64,000 nt of DNA from Anastrepha obliqua (taxonomy: Eukaryota > Arthropoda > Insecta > Diptera > Tephritidae), in the NCBI RefSeq assembly GCF_027943255.1, contig NC_072893.1, positions 62,776,001-62,840,000 of the forward strand, in the 5' to 3' direction. Each line of letters opens with the position of its first letter. The stretch's first letter is position 1. Below are positions 9,926 to 21,281 of this stretch, one piece after another. The notes under the pieces are model-generated. The model did no database searches and had not been told where the DNA came from. It saw nothing but the letters and a program-made list of their open reading frames with translations. Position numbers and translations under genes: made by a program.

Positions 9926-10516
9926 TACAAATATATAAATTACTAATGGGGTGTTGCCAACCTTGTGTTCATTACTTATTCAAGAATAACTAAATATCTG
10001 TGTGTAGTTTTGTAATATGACATCAACTCGCACGCTTGAAATTAGAAGGGAACTTCGAGCAAATACCTGATTAAGGATGTATGCGCTAATTATAAATATG
10101 TGTATATTTACATGCGAAATATTTATGTATTACTAATTCACATCTGCTCGTCTATATTACTACTTATATATTTTGCATGTGCAAATTGATTGATGGATCG
10201 GATCACTTAAGATAAGAGCTTTTCATTAATCCCCGCAATCTGAAACGCACATGCAAATATGATATAATATTTGTGAAACCATTGCGAGTCAGCAGATTAT
10301 CTCTATTTATATTATATATAATATAATAAAAAACGTCTGCATATTATATATAGACATACAAACATCCATAAGCATAAAAATACTTCCTAGTTGCATGTGT
10401 AACTTTCGTAATTTGATGTAACATTCCTTTTAGTGTTTAATTTAATTTTTCGATATTATTACTCAGTCATAGTAAATCTGTGTTTATAGTTTTTCACCAT
10501 GTCGTCAGAATTATGT
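9926..10516. other. Unassigned AT-rich non-coding sequence
   Basis: No coding signal. Contains small TA-rich stretches (10300-10335). Nothing else recognised. Confidence 0.5.
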
Positions 10517-10520
10517 TTAA

Positions 10521-11336
10521 GGGGTCCAGGTGCTCTAGGGCTGGAAAATTTTGGGTATTTTCTAAAATTTTTTTTTTATAATAAAAAAATGAAAAACGAT
10601 ATTTAAATTTTTTAGAATTTTTATTTAACGTCTTTTACATACAGAAATGAAAAAAAAAAATTTTTTTTTTTTTATTTCAATAATTTTACATTTTTCATTT
10701 TGTTCGGATTTTTATTTAACTTCTTTAACATACAAGAAAGAAAAAATGTTTTTTTTTTTTTAATTTTAATAAATTTAACAATGGCGTTGAAGTTGACCCT
10801 CCCGAAAAATTGGACCTGCACGGTGTTGTGCATTTTGTCTATTCTATTTATCTGAAACACAAAAATCAACAAAATTATTAATCAGTATGACTGTAGCTAT
10901 GTCCAGTACTAGAAAAAAGATTTTTTTTGAGAAATTGGCGCGGGTTTGAATTTGACAGTCTCAAAATCGGGTTCCTTCTTTCAATTTTTTAACCAAAAAA
11001 ATATGAAATAATATTATAATAAGATTCTAGTACGGGCGATAGCCATTGATGTTGTGAACAACATATGTATTAAAATTTCAGACGATTCGGTTGAATAGCT
11101 TCTTTTTTTTTTGACAGCACCAAGCCAAAAAAAATCGTTTCGACATAAATGAGCTTTAAGTTTGAAGTACAGGAGCGCGCAATCCGCTCTCTACCTGGTT
11201 AATGGGCTGAAGAAACTATAATATTGGGTATATCCGCATGGAATTTTTACAGTATATTCCTAAAATACCATACTTTCGAAATATCGAAAAAACAAAAAAT
11301 AGATTTTTTGAAATTTTTAGACCACTTAAGGGGGCC
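10521..11336 (-). mobile_element. piggyBac-type (TTAA) MITE, older copy
   Basis: Inverted relative to the cleaner copy at 27163-27886. The left end follows TTAA (10517-10520) and reads GGGGTCCAGGTGCTCTAG. The interior shares long blocks with the other copy, including AAACGATATTTAAATTTTTTAG, a CCCGAAAAATTGGAC block, TGAAACACAAAAA and TTGAATTTGACA. The right end is worn (CTAA in place of TTAA). About 100 bases near 10615-10745 are duplicated in tandem (TTTTTATTTAAC, then GAAATGAAAAA or GAAAGAAAAAA), which explains the extra length. No transposase is encoded. Confidence 0.7.
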
Positions 11337-11413
11337 CTAAGAGGATCTCAAGGTTTAAATTTAAACCCAGCATTGAAAACATTACTCTAACTCTACAAAG
11401 TTATAAACGTATT

Positions 11414-12142
11414 GATCATCATCCTGAACCATTGCTTCATTACAATTCGCCTCCACGTTACTTGGTCTTCAGCTTTTCTTTTGACATCCGATATGCCCAT
11501 AGTTCGTATGTCTTCTCTAGGCTATCTCTCCATCTTTTTCTCGTCCGTCCTCTTCTTTTGTCGCCTTGTTGATTAGTATCGAAGATCTTGTTTAAAGTTC
11601 TATCATTACATAATTATGCTTAGATTATGACCAAACCATCGAATTCTTTGCGCTTTAACATATCTGATAACATTTGCAACTCAGAAAAGTGTGTCTAACG
11701 CGTCATTGTTCCGAATACGGTAAGTACCGTCTGCAAGTCGTACAGAACCATATATCTTTCTGAGAATTTTTCTTTCGAAATGAATTGATTGACTTCATTT
11801 GATTTTCGTACCCAGTCTTCGCAGCCGTCTGTAAATATAGATCTTATAGCGGTTTTATATATTCGAAGGCTGAAGGCTTCAGGTTTTTGGACAGAAGTCT
11901 CGACTTCATGAGTTTTGTATGCACGTAGTAAGATTTATTTGCAGCTTGTATCCTGTCTCGTATGGCAATTGATGTATCCCTTCGCGCACTCAGCTTAACT
12001 CCAAGACACTTGAATTCATTGCCCATTTCAAAGCTATAGCTGCCGATTTGTAAGATATGTATTGCGTTGCGCGCTGCACCTTCCATTTATTTGATTTTTT
12101 CTTCTTTTATGGTAAGTCCTCTCATCTTAGCAGATGATACGA
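11414..12142 (-). mobile_element. RTE-like LINE 3' end
   Basis: The minus strand reads, from the right, AKMRGLTIKEEKIK, a stop where Tyr is expected, then MEGAARNAI, YSFEMGNEFKCLGVKL, the IRDRIQAANKSYY block and a KRRGRTRKRW block. These are the thumb and C-terminal signatures of RTE-clade RTs. At least two frameshifts lie beyond 11840. The 3' end is GGATGATGATC near 11414, the same kind of GATGATGATC end seen at about 16190. The 5' end abuts a mariner fragment at 12143. Confidence 0.65.
11844..12086 (-). pseudogene. RT thumb fragment of the RTE-like LINE
   Basis: 80 codons open. FEMGNEFKCLGVKLSARRDTS is the thumb motif (usually YLG; here CLG), followed by IRDRIQAANKSYY, KLMKSRLLSKNLK and the beginning of the YKTLIRP block, worn to YIKPL. 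It ends at a stop, after which related codons continue in other frames. It is non-functional and would be part of the LINE replication enzyme. Confidence 0.6.
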
Positions 12143-12850
12143 TTTGCGGACATCGTTGATTTTCTGTTATCAATTGAAGAAAAACGCTTCTCAAGTTCAT
12201 CAAATGCTTATAGAAGCTTATGGTGGACATGCTCTAAGTAGAGCACAGTGCTTCAGGTGGTTAGAAAAATTCCGAAGTGGTGATTTTAGCGTGCAGAACG
12301 AGGACCGTGGCCGGCCACCGAAGAAGTTTGAGGACGTCGAATTGCAAGCATTGTTGGATGAAGATGATGGCCAAACGGAAGAAATGATGGTAGAGCAGTT
12401 GGAAGTGACCCAAAAAACCATTTCTCAAGGTTTGAAAGACATGGGCATGATTTTAAAGGTCGGAAGATGCCGATCGGCGTCACAAAGTAATTTTTCTTGA
12501 TGACAATGCACCGCCACATCGAACAAGAGCGACCCGGGAGTTGGTGCAGACGTACGATTGGGACCCGCTGGTGCATGCGGCCTACTCACTAAACTTGGCG
12601 CCTTCCGATTATCATTTGTTTGCATCGATGACACTTTCCGAGCAACGCTTCAATTCTCACGAAGAAGCCAAAAAATTGATCGATGATTGGTTTGCGGCCA
12701 AGGACGACCAATGTTTTTGGCGCGTCATCCACAAATTACCTAAGAGGTGGGAAAAATGTGTCGCTAGCGATTTGTAACCATTTTTTGTTAATAAACGTTT
12801 GATTGTAGTCAGTAGAGAGACGCCTCTGCAGTTTTCACACATAATCATAT
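12143..12850 (+). mobile_element. Mariner (mauritiana/Mos1-like), internally deleted
   Basis: N-terminal helix-turn-helix part at about 12144-12465 (FCYQLKKNASQ, FRWLEKFRSGDF, GRPPKKFED), then a deletion of roughly 130 codons, then the C-terminal catalytic part from about 12468 in another frame: VIFLDDNAPPHRTRA with the second catalytic Asp, LNLAPSDYHLFASM with the third, and LPKRWEKCVASDL at the end. The DEKW segment with the first Asp is missing. The 5' TIR is absent and the left edge abuts the RTE-like LINE. Residue pattern is closest to the Mos1 group from memory. Confidence 0.8.
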
Positions 12851-12864
12851 GGATATCAAATTAA

Positions 12865-13883
12865 GGGATTCAGAGAAGTCAGAATTTACAAAAAAATGTA
12901 TTTTCTTGAAGTATAATATCTTAAAAACATTGACTGAAAATTTGAAGTCAATCCCACAAATACTTTTCGAGTTATTCAACAATTAACAAAGGACGCTCGG
13001 TCGCTCGATAGCAAAACTGTAAATACGTTTTTCTCAAAACTGTGTTTTTTGAACTGGTGATTAATAAATAAATAATTGGCGCATACACTTCTGTTAGGTG
13101 TTTAGCCGAGCTCCTCCTCCTATTTGTGGTGTGCGTCTTGATGTTGTTCCACAAATGGAGGGACCTACAGTTTCAAGCCGACTCCGAACGGCAGATATTT
13201 TTATGAGGAGCTTTTTCATGGCAGAAATACACTCGGAGGTTTGCCATTGCCTGCCGAGGGGCGACCGCTATTAGAAAAATGTTTTTATTAATTTTGCCTT
13301 GACCGAGATTCGAACCAACGACCTCTCTGTGAATTCCGAATGGTAATCACGCACCAACCCATTCGGCTACGGCGGCCGTGATTACTGTAACTTAAAAACC
13401 GCTTCGTGGATTTCAACAACAACAAATTTATACTGCTTTTGAAAAACATAAAAAACTCGCGCCTGATTTTTTTTTTTTTAATTTAGATTTTTTTTTTTTT
13501 AACAATTAGTTGTCGGTTTTTTCTCTCGGAAATATATTCCTGAGGCCGCCATATTGTTAATTTTGAAAAAAAAAACAACAAAAAAGCTTCGCTCAGGCAC
13601 AGGACTATCTATTAATAAAACTAATTTCTCTTGTCCGATTGATTTTAGATGAATCTCTAAGGACTTGTGATGATCACCGCAAGGGACTTCTGAAGAAACG
13701 GGCTCCACACAAACACCGATAACTTTTAGAATTATTAATTTTTTTGTTGAAACTTTACCAAAGTCAAGTCGAAAAATGATGTATTAATGCTATGTTTTTA
13801 TTTTTGGAAAATAAAGCAATTGACTAGCAAAAAAAACTATTGAAAGTAAGGTTTTCTTCGGGCCTCTAACTACCCTTAACCCC
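12865..13883. mobile_element. Putative TTAA-flanked non-autonomous element carrying a SINE
   Basis: TTAA at 12861-12864 precedes GGGATTCAGAGAAG, and TTAA at 13884-13887 follows a right end that reads GGGGTTAAGGGTAG on the other strand: about 10 of 14 bases match as a terminal inverted repeat. The CGTTTTTCTCAAAACTGTG stretch at 13027 is shared with 45580. The SINE at 13064-13378 is inserted inside. No coding capacity. The assignment to a piggyBac-like group rests on TTAA and G-rich ends only. Confidence 0.4.
13064..13378 (-). mobile_element. tRNA-derived SINE, complete copy
   Basis: Read on the minus strand the element begins GCCGCCGTAGCCGAATGGG. It has an A-box-like TAGCCGAATGG, a B-box GGTTCGAATC, then a body with GCGGTCGCCCCTCGGCAGG, GTCGGCTTGAAACTG and GGTCCCTCCATTTGTGG, and a GCGCCAATTATTTATTTATT tail. 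GTGATTA at 13057-13063 and 13379-13385 is its target duplication. It needs a LINE partner for mobility; which one is not shown. Confidence 0.85.
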
Positions 13884-13887
13884 TTAA

Positions 13888-15929
13888 AAGAGAATGTCGA
13901 GAGAAATCAAAAATTCATTTCGTTATTCTTTTAGTTTTTTAAAAACGTAAAAAAATAATGGAACCTTCATTTTATGGCATTAAGTGTTTATACATAATGA
14001 ACACTACAAAAATCTGTATTTTTTCTGCCTTTGTACGAACAGGCTACATAAATTTTTTTTTGTAAAAAAATTTTTTGTAAAAATTCCTTAAATTTTTTGT
14101 GAAAATTTTTTTTGAGTAACAGAATTTTAAATAATATTGTATATATACGTATCCACTCATTATGCTCTCCAGCTTTTAGCCATCTGTGTACACATGCATG
14201 GACTCCCCTACTTTTTTTTACGTTTTACTACGTCCTGCTTCTACTCCCCCCTTGAGGGTAGGAGGAACGTGAACGTTGTGGTGGCAGTGATAAGTGAGAG
14301 TGCATGGATCACCATTCTGGGATGCTCCGAAATATCTATCAGCATCTTTCTATGGCAGTAACCATTGTTTGACCACTTCTTTAAAATATTCGATCTAGTC
14401 TTAAGTCACGTAGTGAGAAAGCATTTTATTAAAAAAAAAATCACTTGAGAAACTAATTTTAATGAAAATTATAAACGCCCCTTCTTCGTCCTTTTCTCAA
14501 AGTAATATCAAACATGGAGAACAGAATGGGTTGTTGATGGATTTGGCTCATTTTAAGCAGTAAACAGCCTGTTACCCAAGATGACACTTGTAACTCGCAA
14601 AAATAAAAACTTTTAACACGAGTTTACATAGTTTTAAGATACCCACTTTCTTTCTAACAACCAACCACATCATGATTGATTGCATTTTAAAGGACATGTG
14701 TTCATATATGTGTGTACATATATCTCATATGTCTTTAAATTGATTACTTTTTTTAGCCGAAACTCTGCATCTAAGCTTAATTACCAAATGGAATAGCTGC
14801 ATGCATCAAAAAAACATCCCAACCTCATATATTAAGCGCTATTCCCAGCCCCACCAGTACCGTAGAGACCCATCGAAAATGACATACAACGTAGCTGAGA
14901 TAATAAATTTCAATTGATCTTGTTAAATCAAACAGAAACAAGAGAAAATCGCTAATACACACAAGGACTACGGCAAATCGTATGGCGTTGAGTGATAGGC
15001 GGCTGTGAAAGGAGAAGCAGTGCGCAGGGCTCATAATGTAGCAAAGCTTCTTATATATACAACCAGCCATGCTTAGAATATCAAAGGCAGGCATTTAAGG
15101 GAAGGCAAAATAAAGGATGAAAGCCCGAACTGGCTCAGTGTAAATACATATAATACATATACATACATATGTAAGTATATATGTGGTATGTGCATATGTG
15201 TGTACTTTTATATGCATATGTGACATTGTGATGGTTGTGTATGGGTGTGCAGGCATTTCGGCCGTCAAGGCAACCAAAAGCATTGTAGGAATAAAGCAAA
15301 TGACGCAGCAAAGGGACCAAGGCAATATTTACCAACTTGATTGATTGATTGATGGGCGGAGAAAACCACGCAGTGTTTGTTGTTTGGAGCGTCTCCAAAG
15401 GCATTTTCAATGTAACACAAATTTTGTTGCTGTTGTTTATATTGCCTATTTGTATACATACAAAGACATTTGCATGAGTATGTGTGCATATACATACACA
15501 TATTTATGCAAATAGTAGTGTGAAAAATCTCAGCAACTTTCTTTCTCAGGCATAAATACCAAAGTTATTCATCATTTCTTCCTTCAAGTCTGCGTCTTGA
15601 AAATAGAATCACGCGCAGTTTCATCAATACATTTTAAAATTTATTTGGCTGCTAAGATCTTAAGTTGCACAATTTCAAGGCGAAACTTTGCTACTTTCAA
15701 CTTTAACAGTCTGATAAATACAAGATTGATTGAGAATAACACACCAAGCAGCGTCTGTCGTATTAAGCGGCTGAAACCAGCGTCTGACCCGTAACGACCG
15801 GCTGCCAACAAATAACTGATCCCGCGATCTAAGCTCAAGGTGACAATACCAACGCGAGGATAGAAACATCAGGCTAACAACCTACTGCCTCCGAAATCAA
15901 AATGTTACAGAAACCAAGTGTGAGGTCAT
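13888..15929. other. Non-coding, microsatellite-bearing sequence
   Basis: No gene recognised. TACATATG-type microsatellites lie at 15145-15225 and 15460-15510. Short poly(T)/poly(A) runs occur at 14050-14115. The apparent open frames around 15100-15500 are products of the simple repeats. Confidence 0.5.
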
Positions 15930-16195
15930 AAGGAAGAACGGAAAACAACTGGTATACAAAAAAAAATTAAAAAACAACAAAATCATCAGACAAGCGCTGG
16001 ACTAAACCCACAAGGACAGCGCAGAAGGGGCAGATCTAGGGGCTCTTGGCGACGCTGTATCGAAAGGGAAAACAAAGCCGTGGACAAAACAATGACCTGA
16101 CAGCAAGTCAAAGATATATCCGGGACTCGCACAAAATGGAAAAATTTTACTTTGGTCCTATGCTCAGCAACGGAGACTAAAGAATGATGATGATG
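15930..16195 (+). mobile_element. RTE-like LINE 3' end
   Basis: At 15990-16175 one frame reads LNPQGQRRRGRSRGSWRR, CIERENKAVDKTMT, one stop (TGA, where Trp is expected), QQVKDISGTRTKWKNF, then TLVLCSATETKE and a stop. This is the C-terminal signature of RTE/BovB-type LINEs. It ends in GATGATGATGATCACACC, a short-repeat tail. Upstream sequence to about 15600 may belong to the same copy but is too worn to align by eye. Confidence 0.65.
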
Positions 16196-16689
16196 ATCAC
16201 ACCTTTAAAAAAATGTAAATATGTTTTCTTTGAAACTACTGAAGCTTGAGTTATTCGAATAATGCAAAATCTAAACAGCTTTTTTGTGTAAGTGTTAAGT
16301 TTGATCCAGATACCCGGATATCTAGCAGTGTGAATATTTCGATAATTGGTCGTAATTGGTTCATTGCATAATTTGAAGATCTTCAAGATCAAAAATTGCT
16401 AATTTTATTTATCAGCATTTCTTTAGTTTCGCAAAGATGTTAGACCTCTGCATAAATAATTTGTAAACCTTGAAAAAAAAGTCGCCAAAATTGTCTCTGC
16501 ATTGGTTCACATTTGTAAAATTTTATTCATCTTGAGTAAGTCTACCTCTGCACATGTTTTCGATTTCGTACAGTCTTAAAATTTGATAGATTTGAATTGT
16601 CAACAAAGAGTTTGTATTAAATTTTGCATTAAAATGAATTAAATGGTGCGAAGACCTGATAAATATTAGGAAAATGTTTCAGAAATGAT

Positions 16690-17172
16690 ACTCTATAGAA
16701 AATAGCAGCTTACGAGTGGCATGAACACTTCAGAAGAAATCGTGAGTCCATCGAGGATGCCGAACTGATGAAGCGATGAAAGCATCAATAAAATGAAAGA
16801 AAAAGTCAGAGAGCTGGCAGAGCACTTGAACATTGCTTATGAATGCGTTCAGGATATTTTAGTTTACGCCGTGTTGCTGCAAAGTTGGTTCCAAAATACC
16901 AGAATTTCATGCAAAGACTTTTATATCAGCAAAGACATGATTTTCAAATGTGAATCCAACCCAATATTCGTCAAACGCATTATTGCTGGAGACGAGATGT
17001 GGGTTTATGAATATGACATACATTCCAGACATCAAGCGAGCGGGTGAAGAGCTCCAAACGCACGAATGAACCTAAGCCAAACAAAAAACACGACCTTTTC
17101 GCTTAAAAAAGAAGGTGATGCTCAAAGTTTTGCCACAAATTTTTGCCAGAAGGTCAGACAGTTAGTTTAACT
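16690..17172 (+). mobile_element. Mariner fragment (irritans-like)
   Basis: Open frame from about 16793 gives VRELAEHLNIAYECVQDIL (second helix-turn-helix) and FVKRIIAGDEMWVYEYD with the first catalytic Asp in GDE.WVY. Upstream (16700-16770) EWHEHFRR, RESIEDAE is readable, and downstream LPEGQTV near 17150 matches the usual position after the GVVHxEF block. The second and third catalytic Asp regions are lost. A SINE remnant begins where the mariner stops. Confidence 0.65.
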
Positions 17173-17352
17173 ACCATTCGGAAGTGCATTGGTTCGAACA
17201 AATAGAAAAAATGTTCCCTAATAGCGGTCGCCCCGCGGCAACCACAGACAAATCTCCGAGGGTAATTCTGCCATGAAAAAGCTCTCCATAAAAACCATTT
17301 GCCATTCAGAGTCGGCTTGAAACTGGAGGTCCCTCCATTTGTGGAAGAACAT
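17173..17352 (+). mobile_element. tRNA-derived SINE, damaged copy
   Basis: Begins in the head (ACTACCATTCGGAAGTGC, GGTTCGAA) and continues with TAATAGCGGTCGCCCC, GTCGGCTTGAAACTGGAGG and TCCATTTGTGGAAGAACATC. The A-box side and the 3' third are missing. Same family as 13064-13378. Confidence 0.7.
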
Positions 17353-19257
17353 CTTAGAAGAACGTTTTAGAGGTATGCTTCCTTCGGCAAAGTTTCTTAT
17401 TTTGATCCCTAGAATATGATTTTCACAGAGCAATGGGGGATTTTTTTGCCTCCCCACAAATCGCCCCGGCCTAATGACCATCATAATTTCTGCATCAAAT
17501 TTATAATAGTATTGATTCACAATATATAAGTTTCCAGTTGTTTCATAAACTTTTATATCACGATACAAATATATAATATCATGATACATACTATAGCATG
17601 ATATATTATAATACAGGTAAAATGGTGGGTTTAATTTTACCTGCACCTATTCACTTATGTATCTATTTTAATACATTGTGCAAACCGTCTCCACATATGC
17701 TATCCATTGGTATATTGGTATATGTTTCACCTTTTTTCTCTGACTATAAATACTAAAAAAAGGTACGACAAAATTTTGCTATAAAGCTATAAGAAAAAAA
17801 ATATTTCAGTTAATGACTCGAACTCCCTTAGAAATGACTTTTAGCTTTAAATTTGTTCTTTCAAATGCAGTTCCCTTAAATGCCGAAAGTCAGCCAATCT
17901 GCGTTGGAACAAAATTCCCAAAAATTTATATTTTGGTGAGCTTCATAAACCGGTACAATTTGACTAATTATTGACACTTATAAGCCAACAATCAACGAGT
18001 TATTGGCAAAATGCAGCCTGCTTCGCTGCAATGTGACCGATCTCATATTGAAATATTAATGTCATAAGACTATTAAACACCTTTCCACACTTTATTTTCA
18101 TTAAACCTTAAAACAAAGCTATTCTTTATATGTGATCAGGGGCTTTTACGAGGTATTGAGGCAAGTCCCTTAATTTTTTAATTGTAAATTCTCATTACCC
18201 CAGCCGAATATTGCGAACGAATACAATTGTAATACAATAGATTAATTTATAGTTATTAGAAAAAACGCTGCTTAGGTTATGCACAATAATGTACAAATAT
18301 ACGCTAAATGTCACTTCGGGTAAGGCCGGTGGTGGCGTTGATGGGGAAAATGCCTGCGGTACTGTTTTGGCGGTGTTTATGTTGACAACACTCGGTTGAA
18401 TTGCAGACAATTGCTTTGGGTTGGAATTACGCTTGGTTGCTTAGGCTTTTACAAGTACGTATGTATGTATGTGTGTTTATAAATATATATCATAGATATG
18501 CATGCATGTCTCAACCTAAGTCAATGTGTTAGTGGTGAAGGCTTTTGGTTAACATTTATTTTGGGTTGAATTTTCGCAAAACGCTTATTTGACTGATTGC
18601 TTTGAAGCTTTTGTCTCATGGCAATTTAAATTATGCCGTGTACGTTTACTTCAGTAATTTTCTCCATTTTTCCAATTACATGTAACATTTTTTTTTTGCA
18701 TCTCCCTCCCTTGCGTTGCAATATGCCGGCAAAGAGGCCAAGTTTGTTTGTTTAGTAACAACCGAAAGTAACATGGAATTGACAATTTAACCGGTATTTG
18801 CCGAAGATTGATGTCGTGAATTGGACAGAGATTTCTTTAGTTTACATACTTCATACAAAGGCACATATAATTATTTATTCTACGTATGTATCCGAGTGGA
18901 GAGTAAGTTTGAGGTAAGCCGGGTAGTACACGTGTTGGTGACGATGGCTTGGATTTTTAGACTTGATTTGGGTTAGAGTTATTTTTTAGTTAAATAGCCG
19001 AAGTCACTCGCTCAGTTGTGTTTTTCACCACAGCCGATGGTCAAACCTGATAGTCTATAACTAAAATATTTGGGATGTTTCGGCAGAGTAATAAATTGTT
19101 TTGATGACGGCGTAATGTGTTGTTGCTTTTGTAGGAAGTATTAATTGAAGTAGATGAGGCCTCAACGGAAGCACATACTTCGGGCTAAGGTCTATAAATT
19201 CACTTATATTATAATATATATTGTATGTAATATTTTATATATTTTTTTATTTTCCCG
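17353..19257. other. Non-coding sequence
   Basis: No element recognised. A minus-strand frame at about 18290-18410 reads QPSVVNINTAKTVPQ and a Pro-rich PSTPPPALPE; it could be a relic of a host exon but has no convincing splice sites. Confidence 0.4.
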
Positions 19258-20264
19258 TAAAAGACGGACATGATACATTTTACTAGAAAGTATAAGGTCA
19301 CAGAGTGGAACCTACCGAAGCTAAGCAACAACGAATTAGATACATCTCAAAGACTATGCGAAGTTCTTCAGAGTAATGCTGGACAGTAAATTACTGTGGA
19401 AGCACAATGTTAAAGAAAGGGCGGAAAAGCTGTAATGTAATACACTGTATGCATGCAAAAGAATGGTGGGCGTTACTTGGGACCCATCACCCTCACTAAT
19501 GTATTGGTACTAAACGGCAATAGTCAGACCAATATTGCTGTATCGAGGCCTTGGTATGGTGGACTGCAACAAGAAAATCAACATATTTAATGCCATTAGA
19601 AACGATTCAGCGACTCGCAGCCCTGTGCATAATAAGATGAAAACCACTCCTACGGCGGCGCTGAAAATGATACTTAGCACGCCACCTATTGACCTTATCT
19701 CCGAAAATTTTGAAGCAAAATCCGCGGGCAGGTTAGTGGCTGCTGAAGTATTTACTTACAGAACCTTCTGACATAGCTTAATATGAAAGAAGAGAACAGG
19801 CTCCACAGACTACATAATTCCAAGCTTTAATTGGGAGAGAGAGATTTCACACTACAATTGAAGACGGAGACATGAAGTCTGGCCGTAGAACTTTTCACAT
19901 TTACACAGACGGCTCTAAGGCTTTACACGGAGTGGGAGCGTGTTTTTACTGTTCGAAACTACAGATTAGGCAGCGAATCAAGCTACCGCATCAGAACGAT
20001 ATTTTCCAAGCGGAAGTTTTTGCTATTGCAAAAGCCACAAAAACTGAAAATAACTCAATTTTTAATATTTACGTGGACAGTCAAGCAGCAATAAAAGCAA
20101 TAAGCTCATATTGTATTAAATCCGAACTGTCCAATGTCCAGGGAAGCCATAGAAAGGTTAGCCGCAAACAGAAGGCTGCACATCGATTGAGTACCGGGTC
20201 ACTCTATCCAGCATACCAAAGGCGGAACGTCCTTCTATACACAATTGCGACTGTCTGTTGCTGA
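19258..20264 (+). mobile_element. I-like LINE, RT thumb and RNase H, decayed
   Basis: KTDMIHFTRKYKVTEWNLPKL at the left, then a thumb remnant (VMLDSKLLWKHNVKERAEK), GVTWDPSPSLMYWY and TAIVRPILLY, each in shifting frames. The RNase H at 19872-20264 has FHIYTDGSKALHGVGACF (first Asp), IFQAEVFAIAKA (Glu) and IYVDSQAAIKAI (second Asp). After about residue 80 the frame degrades and the WVPGH block is missing. The right edge abuts an RTE-like fragment on the other strand. Amino-acid pattern is close to the copy at 355-2057. Confidence 0.75.
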
Positions 20265-20525
20265 TTCGCCAATTTTTGTTACAATGCCACCGAGATAGTA
20301 GAATTCGTTTACTACTTCTAAGGGGCGTGCCAGTGATCTGAATAGCTTGTGTTTTGTTGGTGTTAATGCGTTTTATTCAGACAATATGGATTTTAGGTCC
20401 TGTTTGAGCTGCAAACGCGCTGATATAGGCGAGTATTTGTGGGCCATCAGGCAGATGTATATCAGCCGCGCAGTCCAGGTCTTCTCGATGTCTGCTCGGG
20501 CCCCACGCTGTGCCCTTATTCTCCC
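20265..20525 (-). pseudogene. RTE-like RT fragment (palm to thumb)
   Basis: The minus strand reads LMAHKYSPISARLQ directly after where the YADD block would be, then a worn segment, then PLEVVNEFYYLGGIVTKIGE, the thumb motif. Both are typical spacing for RTE-clade RTs. Frameshifts and a stop separate them. The fragment ends abruptly at both sides. Confidence 0.6.
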
Positions 20526-20990
20526 TATTTGACTAAAATTTATTAAATTTAAGTTCGGTTTCATATAAATGCAATTTATATTTAAGCTCTTTTCTTATCA
20601 AATTAAAGAAGCAAAGCTTAAAATGTTCCAAGTCAAAACGCATTTGGTGTATGTGAATGTAAAATTGCTTAATGTAATAGAATTTTACATACATATGTAT
20701 GTCCTTCGCAAGGATTAGAACAAGATTGTACACCAACAACGCTAATCACACACTCATAAATTATAGTAGTAGACTGGGTAGGAGCGTCAAACAGCTATTT
20801 CCGCAAGCGAAGAGAATAACAACAAGGGAACAGAATACCGAAAAGCCCTCTGCAACAACAAGCACTACAATAATAGCAATGAAGGCATAATACATATGAC
20901 AACGGTGAAATACTCGCAGAGCTGCATACATACATACTCGTAGATATGTACATATTTAGTAACATAATAAAATACAGCGAGTTCGCTAAA

Positions 20991-21278
20991 GCTGGGCACA
21001 GGCGGAAAACAAATCCCAACAATCGGTTGAAACTCATTTTGACACACACGTTTAGGTGCAGGACTGCTTAATGCTGTCATTTGTCCGCTCATGGGCACAC
21101 TTCAAAATTTCAAAAGAAATTAGAAAAATCGTCAACTTCGCCACACACGCGAAACCGATTACAAGTTGAGAAAATTTGTTTTCAGTTTTCGATCGGGTTT
21201 GCCAACAGCGCCACACGCGCATCAAGTTGTTGAAATTTCAACCGATTGTTTGGATTGGTTTTCCGTATGTGCCCAGCC
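20991..21278. mobile_element. 290-bp TIR MITE
   Basis: The first about 43 bases (starting GCTGGGCACA, then CGGAAAAC, AATCGGTTGAAA) are repeated inverted at the right end (21234-21278) with a few mismatches. CTAA lies at both outer edges (20986-20989 and 21278-21281), so the duplication is short or unclear. The centre contains two CACACACGCG/CACACGCGC copies. No coding capacity. Superfamily unknown. Confidence 0.7.
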
Positions 21279-21281
21279 TAA

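Noticed and set aside
15095..15501. Cys/Tyr/Met-rich frames (for example CICIICIYT)
   Set aside because: Products of TACATATG and TGTGTATG microsatellites.
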